Shown here: in pieces, positions 1 to 8,859 of the stretch
Layout: every line of letters starts with the position of its first letter
Numbering within the stretch: position 1 is the first letter of the stretch
DNA from: Phytobacter palmae
GTDB lineage: Bacteria > Pseudomonadota > Gammaproteobacteria > Enterobacterales > Enterobacteriaceae
Assembly: GCA_900112785.1 (NCBI GenBank)
Contig: FONB01000012.1
Span: 1-64,000 of the forward strand
Length of the DNA: 64,000 nucleotides
Reading direction: 5' to 3'
Notes under the pieces: generated by a model
What the model was told of the DNA's origin: nothing
The model's database searches: none
Seen by the model: the letters and a program-made list of their open reading frames with translations, nothing else
Position numbers and translations under genes: made by a program

Positions 1-276
1 CTCCCTTGCAAAGTACCGCGCGGCCTTTTTCAGGATATCCCGTTCTTCTTCGGTGCGTTTTAGCTGCGCCCGGAGTTTCAGGATCTCGCTTTTGGCTTCC
101 AGTAAATCCCGGGCATGCTGTTCGCTGTTATCAGGTTTGACAGTCCGTAGCCACTTGTAGAGGCTGTGTGCAGACACGCCCAGGCGGTCAGATACTTCGG
201 CAACGGAATAACCGCGTTCCGTTATTTGACGGACGGCTTCTTCCTTAAATTCAGGTGTAAATCGTGGTGTGCCCAT
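1..276 (-). mobile_element. IS3-family transposase OrfA, 5' part, cut by window edge
   Basis: Reading the minus strand from the ATG at 276 gives about 92 residues that stay open to the window edge. They begin with a helix-turn-helix of the IS3/IS911 OrfA type: an N-terminal FTPEFKEEAVRQ stretch, then a WL motif. A leucine-zipper-like coil rich in K, E and L follows, ending in an EERDILKKAARYF stretch. In this family OrfA binds the terminal repeats, and OrfA-OrfB made by frameshifting is the DDE transposase; OrfB would lie outside the window. A purine-rich Shine-Dalgarno (AGGAGGAG) precedes the ATG. The gene reads away from the element end at about 375. Family assignment is firm; the subgroup is not resolved. 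Confidence 0.85.
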
Positions 277-294
277 ACGCTCCTCCTATGCTCA

Positions 295-375
295 AACTAT
301 AGGGCAGGATCGTCTACCGGGGCGGGGTCAGTCCAACTATAGGGCAGGATCGTCTACCGGGGCGGGGTCAGTCCA
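295..375. repeat. IS terminal inverted repeat in two tandem 40-bp copies
   Basis: Two exact copies of a 40-bp unit lie head to tail at 295-334 and 335-374. Each ends in GGGGTCAGTCC, which read inwards on the minus strand is a TGGACTGACCCC-type IS3-family terminus. The outer copy marks the boundary of the element; gene 377-952 starts immediately outside it. Duplication of the whole terminal region is unusual for a simple insertion. Confidence 0.7.
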
Positions 376-376
376 A

Positions 377-952
377 TTACCCTTTCCAGGGAACGCGCCA
401 GGTGTTGCCATCAGCACCTTTGCCTCCCTTGCCACTGCGTTCATCTGTGCGGAAACATTTTTCTTTTCCACACATTCCCCAGTACAACGGAGCGCCATCA
501 AGTTGCTTATTTAAATCGGCCAGTTGCGCCCGGCGTTGCTGTATTTCATCTAGCGAAGGCACCAGTAATATAATGGATACGATAAATACCAACACCAGTA
601 CTATCTGAGTACCCAAGATATAGAACCAGTTTCTAAAGTTGAGGTTTTTTGAAGCTTCCTGGTACTGCTCTGTTGCTCTCTGGGCCGCCTCATTCGCCTG
701 TCGAAATTGGACACTCAGCAGCTCAGCCGCACGATTAGCAGTCATTTCCGCTGAGCCGTTTATTTTGTGAGAGACATCGTTTTCCAGCCTTTTGAGACGA
801 GCATCTAACCGGTTGATGAAAGAAGCCAATTCTGCCGTTGCTTTCCTGGCCTTCTCACCGTCGCATTCTGCAGCTTCCCGCAGTGTTTCTGCCGCATCAA
901 AGAACAACTGGACATCATGATCTGTCAATCGTTTTTCCACGTTATCGCCCAT
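377..952 (-). CDS. Coiled-coil, single-span membrane protein (MobB/MbeB-like?)
   Basis: 191 aa. Residues 1-105 are charged and helical (coiled-coil like). Residues 110-131 form one strong hydrophobic span, followed by a short tail with a C-x4-C pair (C161, C166) in a WGMCGKEKCF context and a G/K-rich segment. The overall plan (helical soluble part, one span, short Cys-containing tail) resembles small proteins of mobilizable plasmids that accompany relaxases (MobB/MbeB type). I cannot confirm this and no relaxase is seen. The start overlaps the stop of the upstream gene by 11 bp, so the pair is probably one operon. The stop codon sits 2 bp from the IS end, so the C-terminus may have been trimmed by the insertion. 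Confidence 0.6.
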   Translation of the reverse strand: MGDNVEKRLTDHDVQLFFDAAETLREAAECDGEKARKATAELASFINRLDARLKRLENDVSHKINGSAEMTANRAAELLSVQFRQANEAAQRATEQYQEASKNLNFRNWFYILGTQIVLVLVFIVSIILLVPSLDEIQQRRAQLADLNKQLDGAPLYWGMCGKEKCFRTDERSGKGGKGADGNTWRVPWKG

Positions 953-1688
953 ATTCCCACCCTCGTTCCATCTTCGTTTCTTTTTGCTTAAACTCCATTT
1001 CCAACGCCCTCTCCAGCCGCAACTCCATTTCTTGTCTGTATGTCACCCATTTTCCATAAGACATGTTCAACGCCATCAAATCTTCCAGCGCGACAAACTC
1101 CATACCGCCGCCAGCACCCACAATAACAATCAATGCCCCAGCGCCTGTCTCGCCCACGCCCTGGCACCAGCGTACAAGTTTCAGATACTCCTTCTCCTGC
1201 ACATCCCGTTCATCACTCCTTGAAGTAACCACATCATCAGCCACGGATTCAATGTATTTCTCCAGTGCAAAGAGTTGCTTCGCTGGTTTGCCTGTGTCGA
1301 AGGCATCAAGGTAAGGAGAAAAAAAAGCTTCAACTCCTTTCAGAGGAGACGGTGCTGTTTCCACGTACCAGTGGACTCGGCGGGAAATAGTCAGCATTTC
1401 CTGCCCTCTACAATAAATATTCCGAAATTCCTGTTTGCCTTTCAGGATCGTCGATAATTTACTGTGACGGCGGCGTTCCTTTGCTGAGTGATTCCCCTGT
1501 GCCTTGAATTCGATAAGACGCAATGTACCGGGAAATTCGAGCAGGACATCCCCCAATGCCTTATCCTCAGGAGTCTGCTGTAATAAACTGACAGCCCCCG
1601 GTAGGTAACCGGATTTGAGCCGATTTCCTATGGAAACGCCCAACCCATAGAGAAAATTACCAATCACCACATTTTCGTACAGTTTCAT
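942..1688 (-). CDS. Hypothetical protein with PD-(D/E)XK-like motif
   Basis: 248 aa, no signal peptide or membrane span. Residues 45-62 read GD47 ... IE60-F-K62, i.e. an acidic residue followed after 12 positions by ExK on a hydrophobic strand. This is the spacing of the PD-(D/E)XK nuclease core. A basic stretch follows (KERRRH near 70-75). The middle is mixed and the C-terminus is Arg/Glu-rich. Overlap with the downstream membrane protein suggests coupled translation. I do not recognise the family. The nuclease reading rests on one motif and could be chance; a non-catalytic substrate-binding protein is also possible. Confidence 0.6.
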   Translation of the reverse strand: MKLYENVVIGNFLYGLGVSIGNRLKSGYLPGAVSLLQQTPEDKALGDVLLEFPGTLRLIEFKAQGNHSAKERRRHSKLSTILKGKQEFRNIYCRGQEMLTISRRVHWYVETAPSPLKGVEAFFSPYLDAFDTGKPAKQLFALEKYIESVADDVVTSRSDERDVQEKEYLKLVRWCQGVGETGAGALIVIVGAGGGMEFVALEDLMALNMSYGKWVTYRQEMELRLERALEMEFKQKETKMERGWEYGR

Positions 1689-1801
1689 GGTCCTCCCTTC
1701 GCTTCACAGTAGTCACTGTATTACCTATTCACTTATCCACCGTTACCGAGAATGACATCTACAATGAAGTATTCTGCGACAGGGCACTACATATTCTTAA
1801 T

Positions 1802-1987
1802 TTAAATCAAATCGCTATCCTTCGACACAGGATCTTGAGGATCGGCAATCTCCCAGATGCGTTTATCATTAGCAAATTCAATTGCTTTCTCCTTCTGTAG
1901 AATAAAAAATTCAAAAATGTTTACGCTACGATCTAACCAGTCCTGCTTGTGGAAAACGCCCCCCTGGTGATGTACGAGCACGCAATC
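1802..1987 (-). pseudogene. C-terminal remnant of an unidentified gene
   Basis: The minus strand is open for about 61 codons, ending at the TAA at 1802-1804. It contains HHQGGVFHKQDWLDRS and EFANDKRIWEIADPQDP stretches with normal amino-acid composition. No start codon with a ribosome binding site is seen, and the frame is interrupted where the transposase fragment at about 2000 begins. It looks like the tail of a gene cut off by a mobile element. Function unknown. The rest of the 1689-2407 interval holds no other gene I can support. Confidence 0.4.
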
Positions 1988-1999
1988 GGGCTTTTGGTG

Positions 2000-2377
2000 C
2001 TGAAGGGCTTGTCAGTCGGCAGCCCAGCAATCAGCGTTTAACAGAATCACTCAAACTGCGGGTACTCACGCTGATACGTGAAAACTACAGTGATTTTGGT
2101 TCCACACTGGCCACAGAAAAACTCTGGGAGCGCCATTATATCCAGCTTTCAACCGAGACGGTCCACACTTGAATGACGTCTGACGGACTCTGGGTTCCAC
2201 ATGCCCCGTCGTAAGTTACGAGTTAACCAGCCCCGCCATCAGGGGGATTGTCTGGGCGAACTTATTCAGATCTATGGCTCCCACCATGACTTGTTTGAAG
2301 ATCGTGCGCAGAAATGCTGCCTGCTAGTCTTCATTGACAATGCCACCGGCCGTCTAATGCATTTGCGGTTCATTTAA
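2000..2377 (+). pseudogene. ISNCY-like transposase fragment
   Basis: Plus-strand frames carry LTESLKLRVLTLIREN, FGSTLATEKLWERH and, after a stop at 2170-2172 and a frame change near 2210, GELIQIYGSHHDLFEDRA, KCCLLVFIDNATGRL. This order is typical of large ISNCY/IS1202-type transposases, whose first catalytic Asp lies in a QIDGSxHxWFE motif. Here that Asp is Tyr, consistent with an inactive relic. Both ends of the element are missing. Confidence 0.65.
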
Positions 2378-2407
2378 GTTTAAATTAAAGAAACGTAGGG
2401 TAACGTA

Positions 2408-2995
2408 TCAAATCCAAAAACATAGTGCCTTTTGTAATGATATTTTTCCCAGCTTATTCCGCTCTCTAGTCAACACATCAATAAAATTATCCTTTACATC
2501 AGTAATTTCTTCAACATACTGTTTAAGGCTGCCTTCATTTTCTGACTGATATATATATTCCTTTTGCAATACTTCAATCTCCGTAATAATAGTTGCATGG
2601 CTACATTTAATTTCGTCTATCATCCTTGCGGCTCGAAGCAATGCGACTTGAACCTCAAACTGTGCCTTCGCTGTTTTTTCTTTATCAAGCCTCTCACTGA
2701 AATGCTTTTTAATCGCATCATCAATTGCTTTTTTATCTTGACCTTTATTATCTCTTATACATTTGTAGGCTTGCCAAAATGCATTAAAATCCTCCATGTT
2801 TTTCGCAATATATATCGTGAATTTATCTTCAAGGTCAAGCAAAAGGCTGAGTTGCAGAGAATACGCCTGTTGTTTTCTCCAATTAATAAATGCAACAAAA
2901 GCAATCATTGTCGCAACTATTGTGGACAATGCACCAGCTATTGTGAAATAATTTACTAAATCCGTAACATTCATTTTTTTAGTCCATATAGTCAA
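2408..2995 (-). CDS. Hypothetical membrane-anchored helical protein
   Basis: 195 aa (188 if the second Met at 2974 is used). One hydrophobic span lies at about residues 17-39, followed by WRKQQ and a long soluble domain rich in K, E, D and I that should be largely alpha-helical. There are no catalytic motifs I recognise. The gene is clearly more AT-rich than its neighbours, which fits recent acquisition. It lies between transposase debris and a DUF2913-like gene. Membrane-anchored helical proteins of this kind occur in several defence and signalling families, but nothing specific can be claimed. Confidence 0.55.
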   Translation of the reverse strand: MTIWTKKMNVTDLVNYFTIAGALSTIVATMIAFVAFINWRKQQAYSLQLSLLLDLEDKFTIYIAKNMEDFNAFWQAYKCIRDNKGQDKKAIDDAIKKHFSERLDKEKTAKAQFEVQVALLRAARMIDEIKCSHATIITEIEVLQKEYIYQSENEGSLKQYVEEITDVKDNFIDVLTRERNKLGKISLQKALCFWI

Positions 2996-3055
2996 CGATG
3001 AATACTAAATACTTTAATCAGATATGTTTGTAGTCCGATCTTTTTTATTTAGGTC

Positions 3056-3676
3056 CTAAACATTAGCATCTGATTGAATCAACAGCACTGTATATTCAAA
3101 ACCCAATTGAGGCTTTTCTGATTTGAGATTGCACTGTTCCAACAAGGGGAAGATGCCATCTGGATTTCCGGTAATTCGCACTTCAAGTGGTATGATCAAT
3201 TGTCCTGACAGTGTAAATGAACTGTGAAGCTGAAACTTCTGTATATATATGCCAGATACGTCACTTCCTGCCATCCAATTATTCTCCCAGTCTGCATCCG
3301 ATAGAAGAAAATCCTTCCAGCCCATTGTGCGTAGCGTGTCGATCATGCAGGTAAACCGGAACAGTGTGCTCTGGCTGGCTAACTCACCAGAGCTTGCTAA
3401 CCAGATATACTCCACCTTACTGTAAAGCCGTGCTGATAGCCCCTTCTGTTTTCCTTGCTCCTGTAACCAGAGAATGTCAGGTGCCAGAGATTTAGGAAAA
3501 AGCTTGCGCTTCTGAGCGGTTGAAAGCCACTGCATTATGAACATGTGTGTTTGAAGAGGCGTGAGAGATTTTCCCTCTTTCCGTGCAAGCTTTACCGCTA
3601 CGATGATGCACCAGGCAAGATGTGCCAGTTCAGTGTCAGGGCGCTTGGTAGTTAGCTCAGTCAATACTTTCTCCAC
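3056..3676 (-). CDS. DUF2913-like protein
   Basis: 206 aa, soluble. The N-terminal half contains ELAHLAWCIIVAVKLAR, then QWLSTAQKRKLFPKSLAPDI and YSKVEYIWLASSGELASQS. These are the conserved segments I associate with the DUF2913 family of enteric accessory genes, whose function is unknown. The C-terminal half is beta-rich with no obvious motif. It lies 160 bp downstream of the VasL-like gene on the same strand, so it may be carried with the T6SS cluster. No link to secretion can be shown from sequence. Confidence 0.6.
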   Translation of the reverse strand: MEKVLTELTTKRPDTELAHLAWCIIVAVKLARKEGKSLTPLQTHMFIMQWLSTAQKRKLFPKSLAPDILWLQEQGKQKGLSARLYSKVEYIWLASSGELASQSTLFRFTCMIDTLRTMGWKDFLLSDADWENNWMAGSDVSGIYIQKFQLHSSFTLSGQLIIPLEVRITGNPDGIFPLLEQCNLKSEKPQLGFEYTVLLIQSDANV

Positions 3677-3838
3677 GACTGTTAAGGGAAAATTTAAGGC
3701 CGGAGATTAACATGAAATTGGGTGTTGGCGAACCGGCGAAATGTGGTCAAGTTTCGAGTGTCGAAGATGGTAAAGATGAGGCTTATGGAGCCTAACGGAC
3801 AGATTTTCATCATTACCCGTTACGTCTAAGCCCAAACC

Positions 3839-5179
3839 CTATTTCTGATTGTCTGATGTGGCCATCATGTAGGAGTTATTCAGCTGCCTGAGGTGTAGAT
3901 CTGCGCGGTTGAGCAGGTCTCGTGACAGCGGTTGATCATGAGGGGAATTTTGCAGTTGCCTGATTAACTCTTCAACTGGCACGCTTTCGTTTAAGGACTT
4001 TGATATAGAGAACACAGCCGTTTTAAGCTCACTAACGGTCAGGTATTTGCCCTTCTTCTCGTCGAGTTGATTAAGTCTGTCCTGAAGCGTTTGAAGCTCA
4101 GATACTCCCCTATACCAACCTGAAATGGTGGCATTGGGCAAATTGTTGGCTTGCAGCTTTGACCGCCAGTCAGCCGACACCTCCTCTGCAAATTTGGTGT
4201 TAGGGTAAAGATGGCGCGTTTGTTCTACCAATTGATTACCGTATTGCAATGGCCAATACGGTGAAAGAGTGCTCAGTTCGTTCAGACGGGAATTTAATTG
4301 TTTTGCGTAGATATCACTGGATTCAAGCCACGCCGGGGCGTCCTGGCGTAGCTGATCTACAGCCGGAAGAGGCATGCTGGTCGGTAAAGCTGCGAGAGAG
4401 TTGTTCAACGCATCTTCTCCGGGGTGGCTGAATACTATAGGTGTAAAAATATAGGCGGCTATGCCCAGTACGGCAGCGGTTAAAATACCGCCGAAATAAG
4501 CCACTAATGGAGTGACTCTGGAGGCTGATTTTCTGATTACTTCAACTGCTGGTTCAGAATTCATCACATATACCCAGCGCTGACTATTCTGCCTTTCAGC
4601 CCTAACAGGTAGTGCTACATCTGTTAGATTGCTCTCTGTCTGGCTTGAGGGGACATCGCTATTCTCCAGCCTGATGGTTGTGTTTTGCAGCATCTGACGA
4701 AGCGGCTCAAATCCACTTGCATTGTGGAGTTCGAGTCGTTGCAGGGCTTCACCTGTTGAGCTCATAAGCCTTATGCCCTGGTTCAGGCTTGGTAGATCCT
4801 CCCTCTGGAGGGATAACGTCCGGAACAGCTGCTGAAGACGTTTACTCAGGCTGCTGAGTATTTCTATTCTGGCATGTGCAGAAGCGGGCCACATTGCGGA
4901 CCATTGATAGCGTATCAGGGCATCGAGAATCGCCATACCTTCATTGAAACCCTGTATACCCGCCTGTTGTGCCCTTGCCAGGGTATACCACGCCGCCGTC
5001 TGAAGCTCGACACCATTGGTATCGAAAAGGTTTAATGCCAGTTTTTCAACATTCCCCCAGTTCACATCCGGACGGGCAGGATGGGAGAGTTTGGCAAGCT
5101 CATCACGTAGCGCTGAATAATCAGGCATTGTGCGCGGATCGTTTCCGGTCTTAAGGTGGCGTTCGGTAGTGTGGGACAT
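3839..5179 (-). CDS. VasL/TssA-like type VI secretion protein
   Basis: 446 aa. The N-terminal third has the ImpA_N pattern seen in TssA-family proteins (SALRDELAKLSHPARPDVNW, AAWYTLARAQQAG). One hydrophobic span lies at about residues 222-247, then a periplasmic-length C-terminal domain with a PYWPLQYGNQLVEQ motif typical of VasL. VasL/TagA-like proteins cap or anchor the distal end of the T6SS sheath at the membrane; that is family knowledge. It follows the vgrG fragment by 34 bp on the same strand. The frame is intact, unlike its two upstream neighbours. Confidence 0.75.
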   Translation of the reverse strand: MSHTTERHLKTGNDPRTMPDYSALRDELAKLSHPARPDVNWGNVEKLALNLFDTNGVELQTAAWYTLARAQQAGIQGFNEGMAILDALIRYQWSAMWPASAHARIEILSSLSKRLQQLFRTLSLQREDLPSLNQGIRLMSSTGEALQRLELHNASGFEPLRQMLQNTTIRLENSDVPSSQTESNLTDVALPVRAERQNSQRWVYVMNSEPAVEVIRKSASRVTPLVAYFGGILTAAVLGIAAYIFTPIVFSHPGEDALNNSLAALPTSMPLPAVDQLRQDAPAWLESSDIYAKQLNSRLNELSTLSPYWPLQYGNQLVEQTRHLYPNTKFAEEVSADWRSKLQANNLPNATISGWYRGVSELQTLQDRLNQLDEKKGKYLTVSELKTAVFSISKSLNESVPVEELIRQLQNSPHDQPLSRDLLNRADLHLRQLNNSYMMATSDNQK

Positions 5180-5213
5180 TGTGAAATCCGTATCGAATGA
5201 GGGTAAGAGTTGA

Positions 5214-5774
5214 TTAGATAAACTGATGGTTTTCCAGATGCTGTTGTTGTTTCAAGTGCCTGATCATCACTTTACCCTCAGGCATAAACTCGGTCCCATA
5301 CCGTACAAGCCCGGTACCTCTTAGTTCCGCATCGATGGCGTAGCGCAATTCACCTGGCATTTGCTGTTCGAGTAGGGTCACATTGAGTGACTGTATCAAC
5401 GGTCGATTGAGCAGTGCCGGACGATAACAGACGGTTTCACTGTAGGGGATACCCTCAAACGTCAGCGTAAAGCTACTTTTGCGCGAACCACTGGTGCGCA
5501 CCGTGGTGATGACGATGCCTTCCCTGACGGCATCGGGAAGCGTTCCGTCCGTTTCCAGTACCTGACCCGGAGCCAGAAGAGGGCTGGAGGAATGCCCGCT
5601 GACGCGATACTGCGCGTTCAGCATACGTTCGTGACGCAGACGGGCGAAGTAGGCCCCGGTCTCTGGGCTAGCAGCGTCACCTGCTGTCAGGAAGGGTTCC
5701 GCATAATGGTACGTTTCTCCGGTGGTGATCCCTTCTTTGCTAAAAATACTTTCGGCGCTGTCCTGAGGCGTCAT
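5214..5774 (-). pseudogene. vgrG: VgrG internal fragment fused to truncated clpV
   Basis: The frame encodes GITTGETYHYAEPFLTAGD, ETGAYFARLRHERMLNAQYR, SPLLAPGQVLE and GIPYSETVCYRPALL. These are hallmark segments of the VgrG gp27-like (Phage_GPD) region. The true VgrG frame extends upstream of the ATG at 5774 (TRDYNYREAM is readable to about 5810) and runs straight into the truncated clpV. The N-terminal region of VgrG and the whole gp5-like spike are missing. The last 55 or so residues do not match any VgrG part I know, so a second junction near 5390 is likely. It cannot form a spike. Confidence 0.8.
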
Positions 5775-5778
5775 CGCT

Positions 5779-7581
5779 TCACGGTAGTTGTAGTCCCGGG
5801 TGTGACAGCTTCATACCGACGATGGTGCGCATGGCATCCATTGCCAGCGGACGGTATATCACCGTCTGGAAGCGAGCCAGCAGCGCTGGCTGGAAATGAT
5901 CGCGCAGGATCGGGCGTAACAACTCATGCAGTTCGCTCTCCGTGGCTTCTGGTTGTTCTTCCAGTAACTGCATCAACGGGTCACTGCCCAGGTTGGATGT
6001 CATCATGATCACGGTATTGCGGAAATCAATTTCACGCCCTTCCCCGTCCCGCATAAAGCCCCGGTCAAAGACCTGATAAAACAGGTTCATCACATCCCGG
6101 TGGGCCTTCTCAACTTCATCGAGCAGCACCACGCTGTACGGCCGCTTACGGACTGCCTCGGTGAGAATACCGCCCTGACCATATCCGACATAGCCCGGAG
6201 GGGAGCCTTTCAACTGCGAGACCGTGTGCGGCTCCTGGTATTCAGACAGATTGATGGTAATAAGCGATTTCTCACCACCATACATGACGTCAGCCAGCGC
6301 CAGCGCGGTTTCTGTTTTGCCCACTCCGCTTGGGCCCACCAGTAAAAACACGCCCTGCGGCCCGTTCTCCGGCGTCAGGCCGGTTTTTGACGCTCTCAGG
6401 CGCCGGGCAATGGCATTAAGGGCAGGACGCTGACCGACTACACGGGTTGCCAGCTGTTGTTCCAGCGTCAGTAATTCGGTTTGTTCATCCTTCATCAGCG
6501 AGGAGAGAGGAACCCCTGTCCAGTCGGCGATAACGGTCGCAACGGTGCGGACATCAACATCCAGCCCCAGTAATGGGCTGTTATTCTGTACCTGCGCCAG
6601 CTCCTGCTGGAAGGCGGAGATCTCCTCCTGGCGGCTGATGTCTTCCCGGCAGGCTTTCAGCGAGTCGGTGAGCTGCTTTTCGATCTCATATTGTGACTGA
6701 AGGGCAGCTTTCTGCTGGTTGAGATCCAGAGTAAGTTTCTCGATCTGAGACAGACGGCTGGCATCAACAGTGTTACCCAGAGAAATATCTTCCAGCAACT
6801 CCTGTTGCTCCATGGCAAGCGCAGTCAGTCGGGCCTGCAACCGGGTAAGCTGTTCTGGCAGCGTGTCCAGGCTCATCCGCACCCGGGCCGCAGCAGTATC
6901 CAGTAAGTCCACCGCTTTATCAGGCAACTGGCGCCCTGTCAGGTAGCGGCGGGAAAGCGTCACCGCTGCGCGGACGGCCTCGCCGGTAATATGTACACCA
7001 TGGTGTTCGGCATAGCGGGATTTAAGCCCGCGCAGCATCAGGCAGGCCGTGTCATCATCGGGCTCATCAACTTTGACCATCTGGAAGCGGCGCTCAAGGG
7101 CCGCGTCACGTTCGAAATACTGCTTGTATTCACTCCAGGTAGTGGCCGCAATGGTACGCAGTTCTCCGCGAGCCAGCGCTGGTTTCAGCAGGTTAGCCGC
7201 ATCTGCCCCGCCAGCCTGATTACCCGCCCCGATAATGGTGTGAGCCTCATCAATAAACAGCAGCACCGGCACCGGGGAGTGCTGGACGGCATCGATGATA
7301 TTTTTCAGTCGCTGTTCGAATTCCCCCTTTACACCGGCACCTGCCTGAAGCAAACCCAGATCCAGTGTCCTGACAATGACGGGCTTAAGACTTTCGGGCA
7401 CATTGCCCTCAGCAATACGTAGCGCCAGGCCTTCAACCAGAGCCGTTTTGCCAACGCCGGGTTCACCCACAAGGATCGGGTTGTTCTTCCTGCGTCTGGA
7501 GAGAATATCCACCATCTGGCGGATTTCGTTATCACGTCCAAAGACCGGGTCTATCTTTCCTTCCCGGGCACGTGCGGTCAC
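5779..7581 (-). pseudogene. clpV: ClpV AAA+ ATPase, main fragment, C-terminally truncated
   Basis: 600-aa open frame with D1 Walker A (GEPGVGKTALVEG, about residue 39) and Walker B (LLFIDEAHT). The middle coiled-coil domain follows, then D2 Walker A (GPSGVGKTETALAL) and the ExxH-type KRPYSVVLLDEVEKAH segment. ClpV/TssH disassembles contracted TssB-TssC sheaths. The frame really begins further upstream (residues STQPAVSQEESVLNRFTVDV are readable from about 7650), so the ATG at 7581 is internal. It is disconnected from its N-terminal domain by a frameshift. The C-terminus stops after RTIVGMKL, roughly 100 residues short of family length, where vgrG sequence begins. Confidence 0.85.
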
Positions 7582-8201
7582 ATCAACTGTAAAACGATTG
7601 AGAACAGACTCTTCCTGTGAAACGGCAGGCTGTGTACTTCCGCCTTCACCTGATTTTGTGCTTCATGCTGTAACGGTGCTGCCCGGCCAATAATAGTGGC
7701 ATTGCCAGGCTGTTCGCTGAGTGCAAGCTCATGCCGCTCATCCGACTGGGCTTCCAGTAAGGGACGTAACCTTTCCAGCTGGCTGGTGGTCAGCGTCATT
7801 AAAGGCCAGAGGCCATCACAGCGTGTCAGCCCGGATGTTTCAACCATGGCCGTAAGCAAATGAATGCTGCGGATCTGCTCATCTCCCGCGAGTGTGGCGG
7901 CAAGCCAGGCCTGTTTCAGCAGCGTCTGGAGGGAAGCAGAAAGCTCTGGGCGTGTGCGAACTGAACGAGGCTGTGCATCCAGCCAGCTCAGAAGTGACTG
8001 CCAGACGGCATCCATATCCCATTCATAGCGGCGAGCAAGAACGGTCAGGTCACCTTCACCCTGCTCCAGCAACTTTAACAGCCAGTGCTCAGGCGTGATT
8101 TCTGCATGCGCACGGGTCTGACATAAAGAAGCCGCCCCCTCCAGTGCTTTGGCGCAATAAGGGTTAAGTCGTCGTAGCAGGACTGCTGAATGATGTTCCA
8201 T
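7578..8201 (-). pseudogene. clpV: ClpV N-terminal domain fragment (frameshifted)
   Basis: 207 aa beginning MEHHSAVLLRRLNPYCAKAL, the ClpV N domain that binds the TssC N-terminal helix, with two Clp-N repeats (ITPEHWLLKLLEQGEG; IRSIHLLTAMVET). After the linker around 7690-7640 the frame changes. This frame ends at 7578 in nonsense residues, while the next frame continues as a normal ClpV. A one-base indel in the linker would restore a single gene from 8201. The linker has no slippery heptamer or downstream structure that would suggest programmed frameshifting. The start is preceded by AGAGGGA. Confidence 0.85.
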
Positions 8202-8320
8202 GTCGTTCCCTCTTGTTCAGGCACGCTACCGCCCCTGGCCGTCAACCGATGCCCATAAGGTTCATGCCGATAAATTGTGAGACTGCTCTGCAAAGCGTCC
8301 GTCTGACAGGCGCTGTGCAG

Positions 8321-8359
8321 AACAAAACAAAAATGGCGGACAGAAGGGATCTGCCCGCC
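8321..8359 (-). terminator. Rho-independent terminator after hcp
   Basis: On the minus strand a stem pairs GGCGGGCAGA with TCTGTCCGCC around a short loop (8335-8359). A T-rich tract follows (8321-8334). It separates the highly expressed hcp from clpV. Confidence 0.75.
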
Positions 8360-8365
8360 AGAGTC

Positions 8366-8857
8366 TTATGCTGTGGTGCGTTCGTTCCAGGAATCGGAAT
8401 GAATGATGTTGCCGTCTTTGTAGGTCCAGGTGATTTTTTCGTAGCGCAGCTCGATCTGCTCAAGGTGGTTATGCTTCTCGAAAGAAGGATCCTTGATGTC
8501 GTGCATTTTCGGCGCAACTTTAACCAGCTTCACGTTTTCCAGTTTGGTGTTGAAGTACTCAACTTCCTGGCCTGCGTCGTTGATTTTGTACCACTTGAAC
8601 TCAGCAGATTTCAGGGTCTGGCCAGTGGTCACCGCTTTGTACAGATACGGGCTGGAAGAATCGATTTCTTTGGTGAACAGGAACGGCGTGTGAATACGGG
8701 TTCCTGTCAGTTTGCCGGTGTTGTTATCAGTCGGGATGTAAAGGTTGTGTTCCTGAGCAACAACTTCGATGCTTCCTTCACGATCTTTCACATCTACGGA
8801 ACCCTTGATGTCAGCGCCGCCATCGTCTTTCAGCCACAGATAAACTGGGATTGCCAT
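8366..8857 (-). CDS. hcp: Hcp, T6SS tail-tube protein
   Basis: 163 aa, full length. It opens MAIPVYLWLKDDGGADIKG, contains HTPFLFTKEIDSSSPYLYKAV and ends with the EQIELRYEKITWTY strand typical of Hcp. It forms hexameric rings stacked into the inner tube and is also a secreted carrier of effectors. There is no signal peptide, as expected. AGGAG-type sequence lies upstream of the ATG, and the gene sits 2 bp after the stop of the OmpA-like gene. This is one of the few T6SS genes here that looks intact. Confidence 0.95.
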   Translation of the reverse strand: MAIPVYLWLKDDGGADIKGSVDVKDREGSIEVVAQEHNLYIPTDNNTGKLTGTRIHTPFLFTKEIDSSSPYLYKAVTTGQTLKSAEFKWYKINDAGQEVEYFNTKLENVKLVKVAPKMHDIKDPSFEKHNHLEQIELRYEKITWTYKDGNIIHSDSWNERTTA

Positions 8858-8859
8858 GT

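Noticed and set aside
2564..2959. 131-aa open frame on the plus strand
   Set aside because: It is antisense to the better-supported AT-rich membrane protein gene, has poor composition (many Cys, Phe) and no ribosome site.
3677..3838. Possible small gene between the DUF2913-like and VasL-like genes
   Set aside because: No frame with a ribosome site and sensible composition is seen in these 160 bp.
7570..7700. Programmed frameshift in clpV
   Set aside because: No slippery heptamer or stimulatory hairpin is visible, and the gene is also truncated at its 3' end, so decay is more likely.
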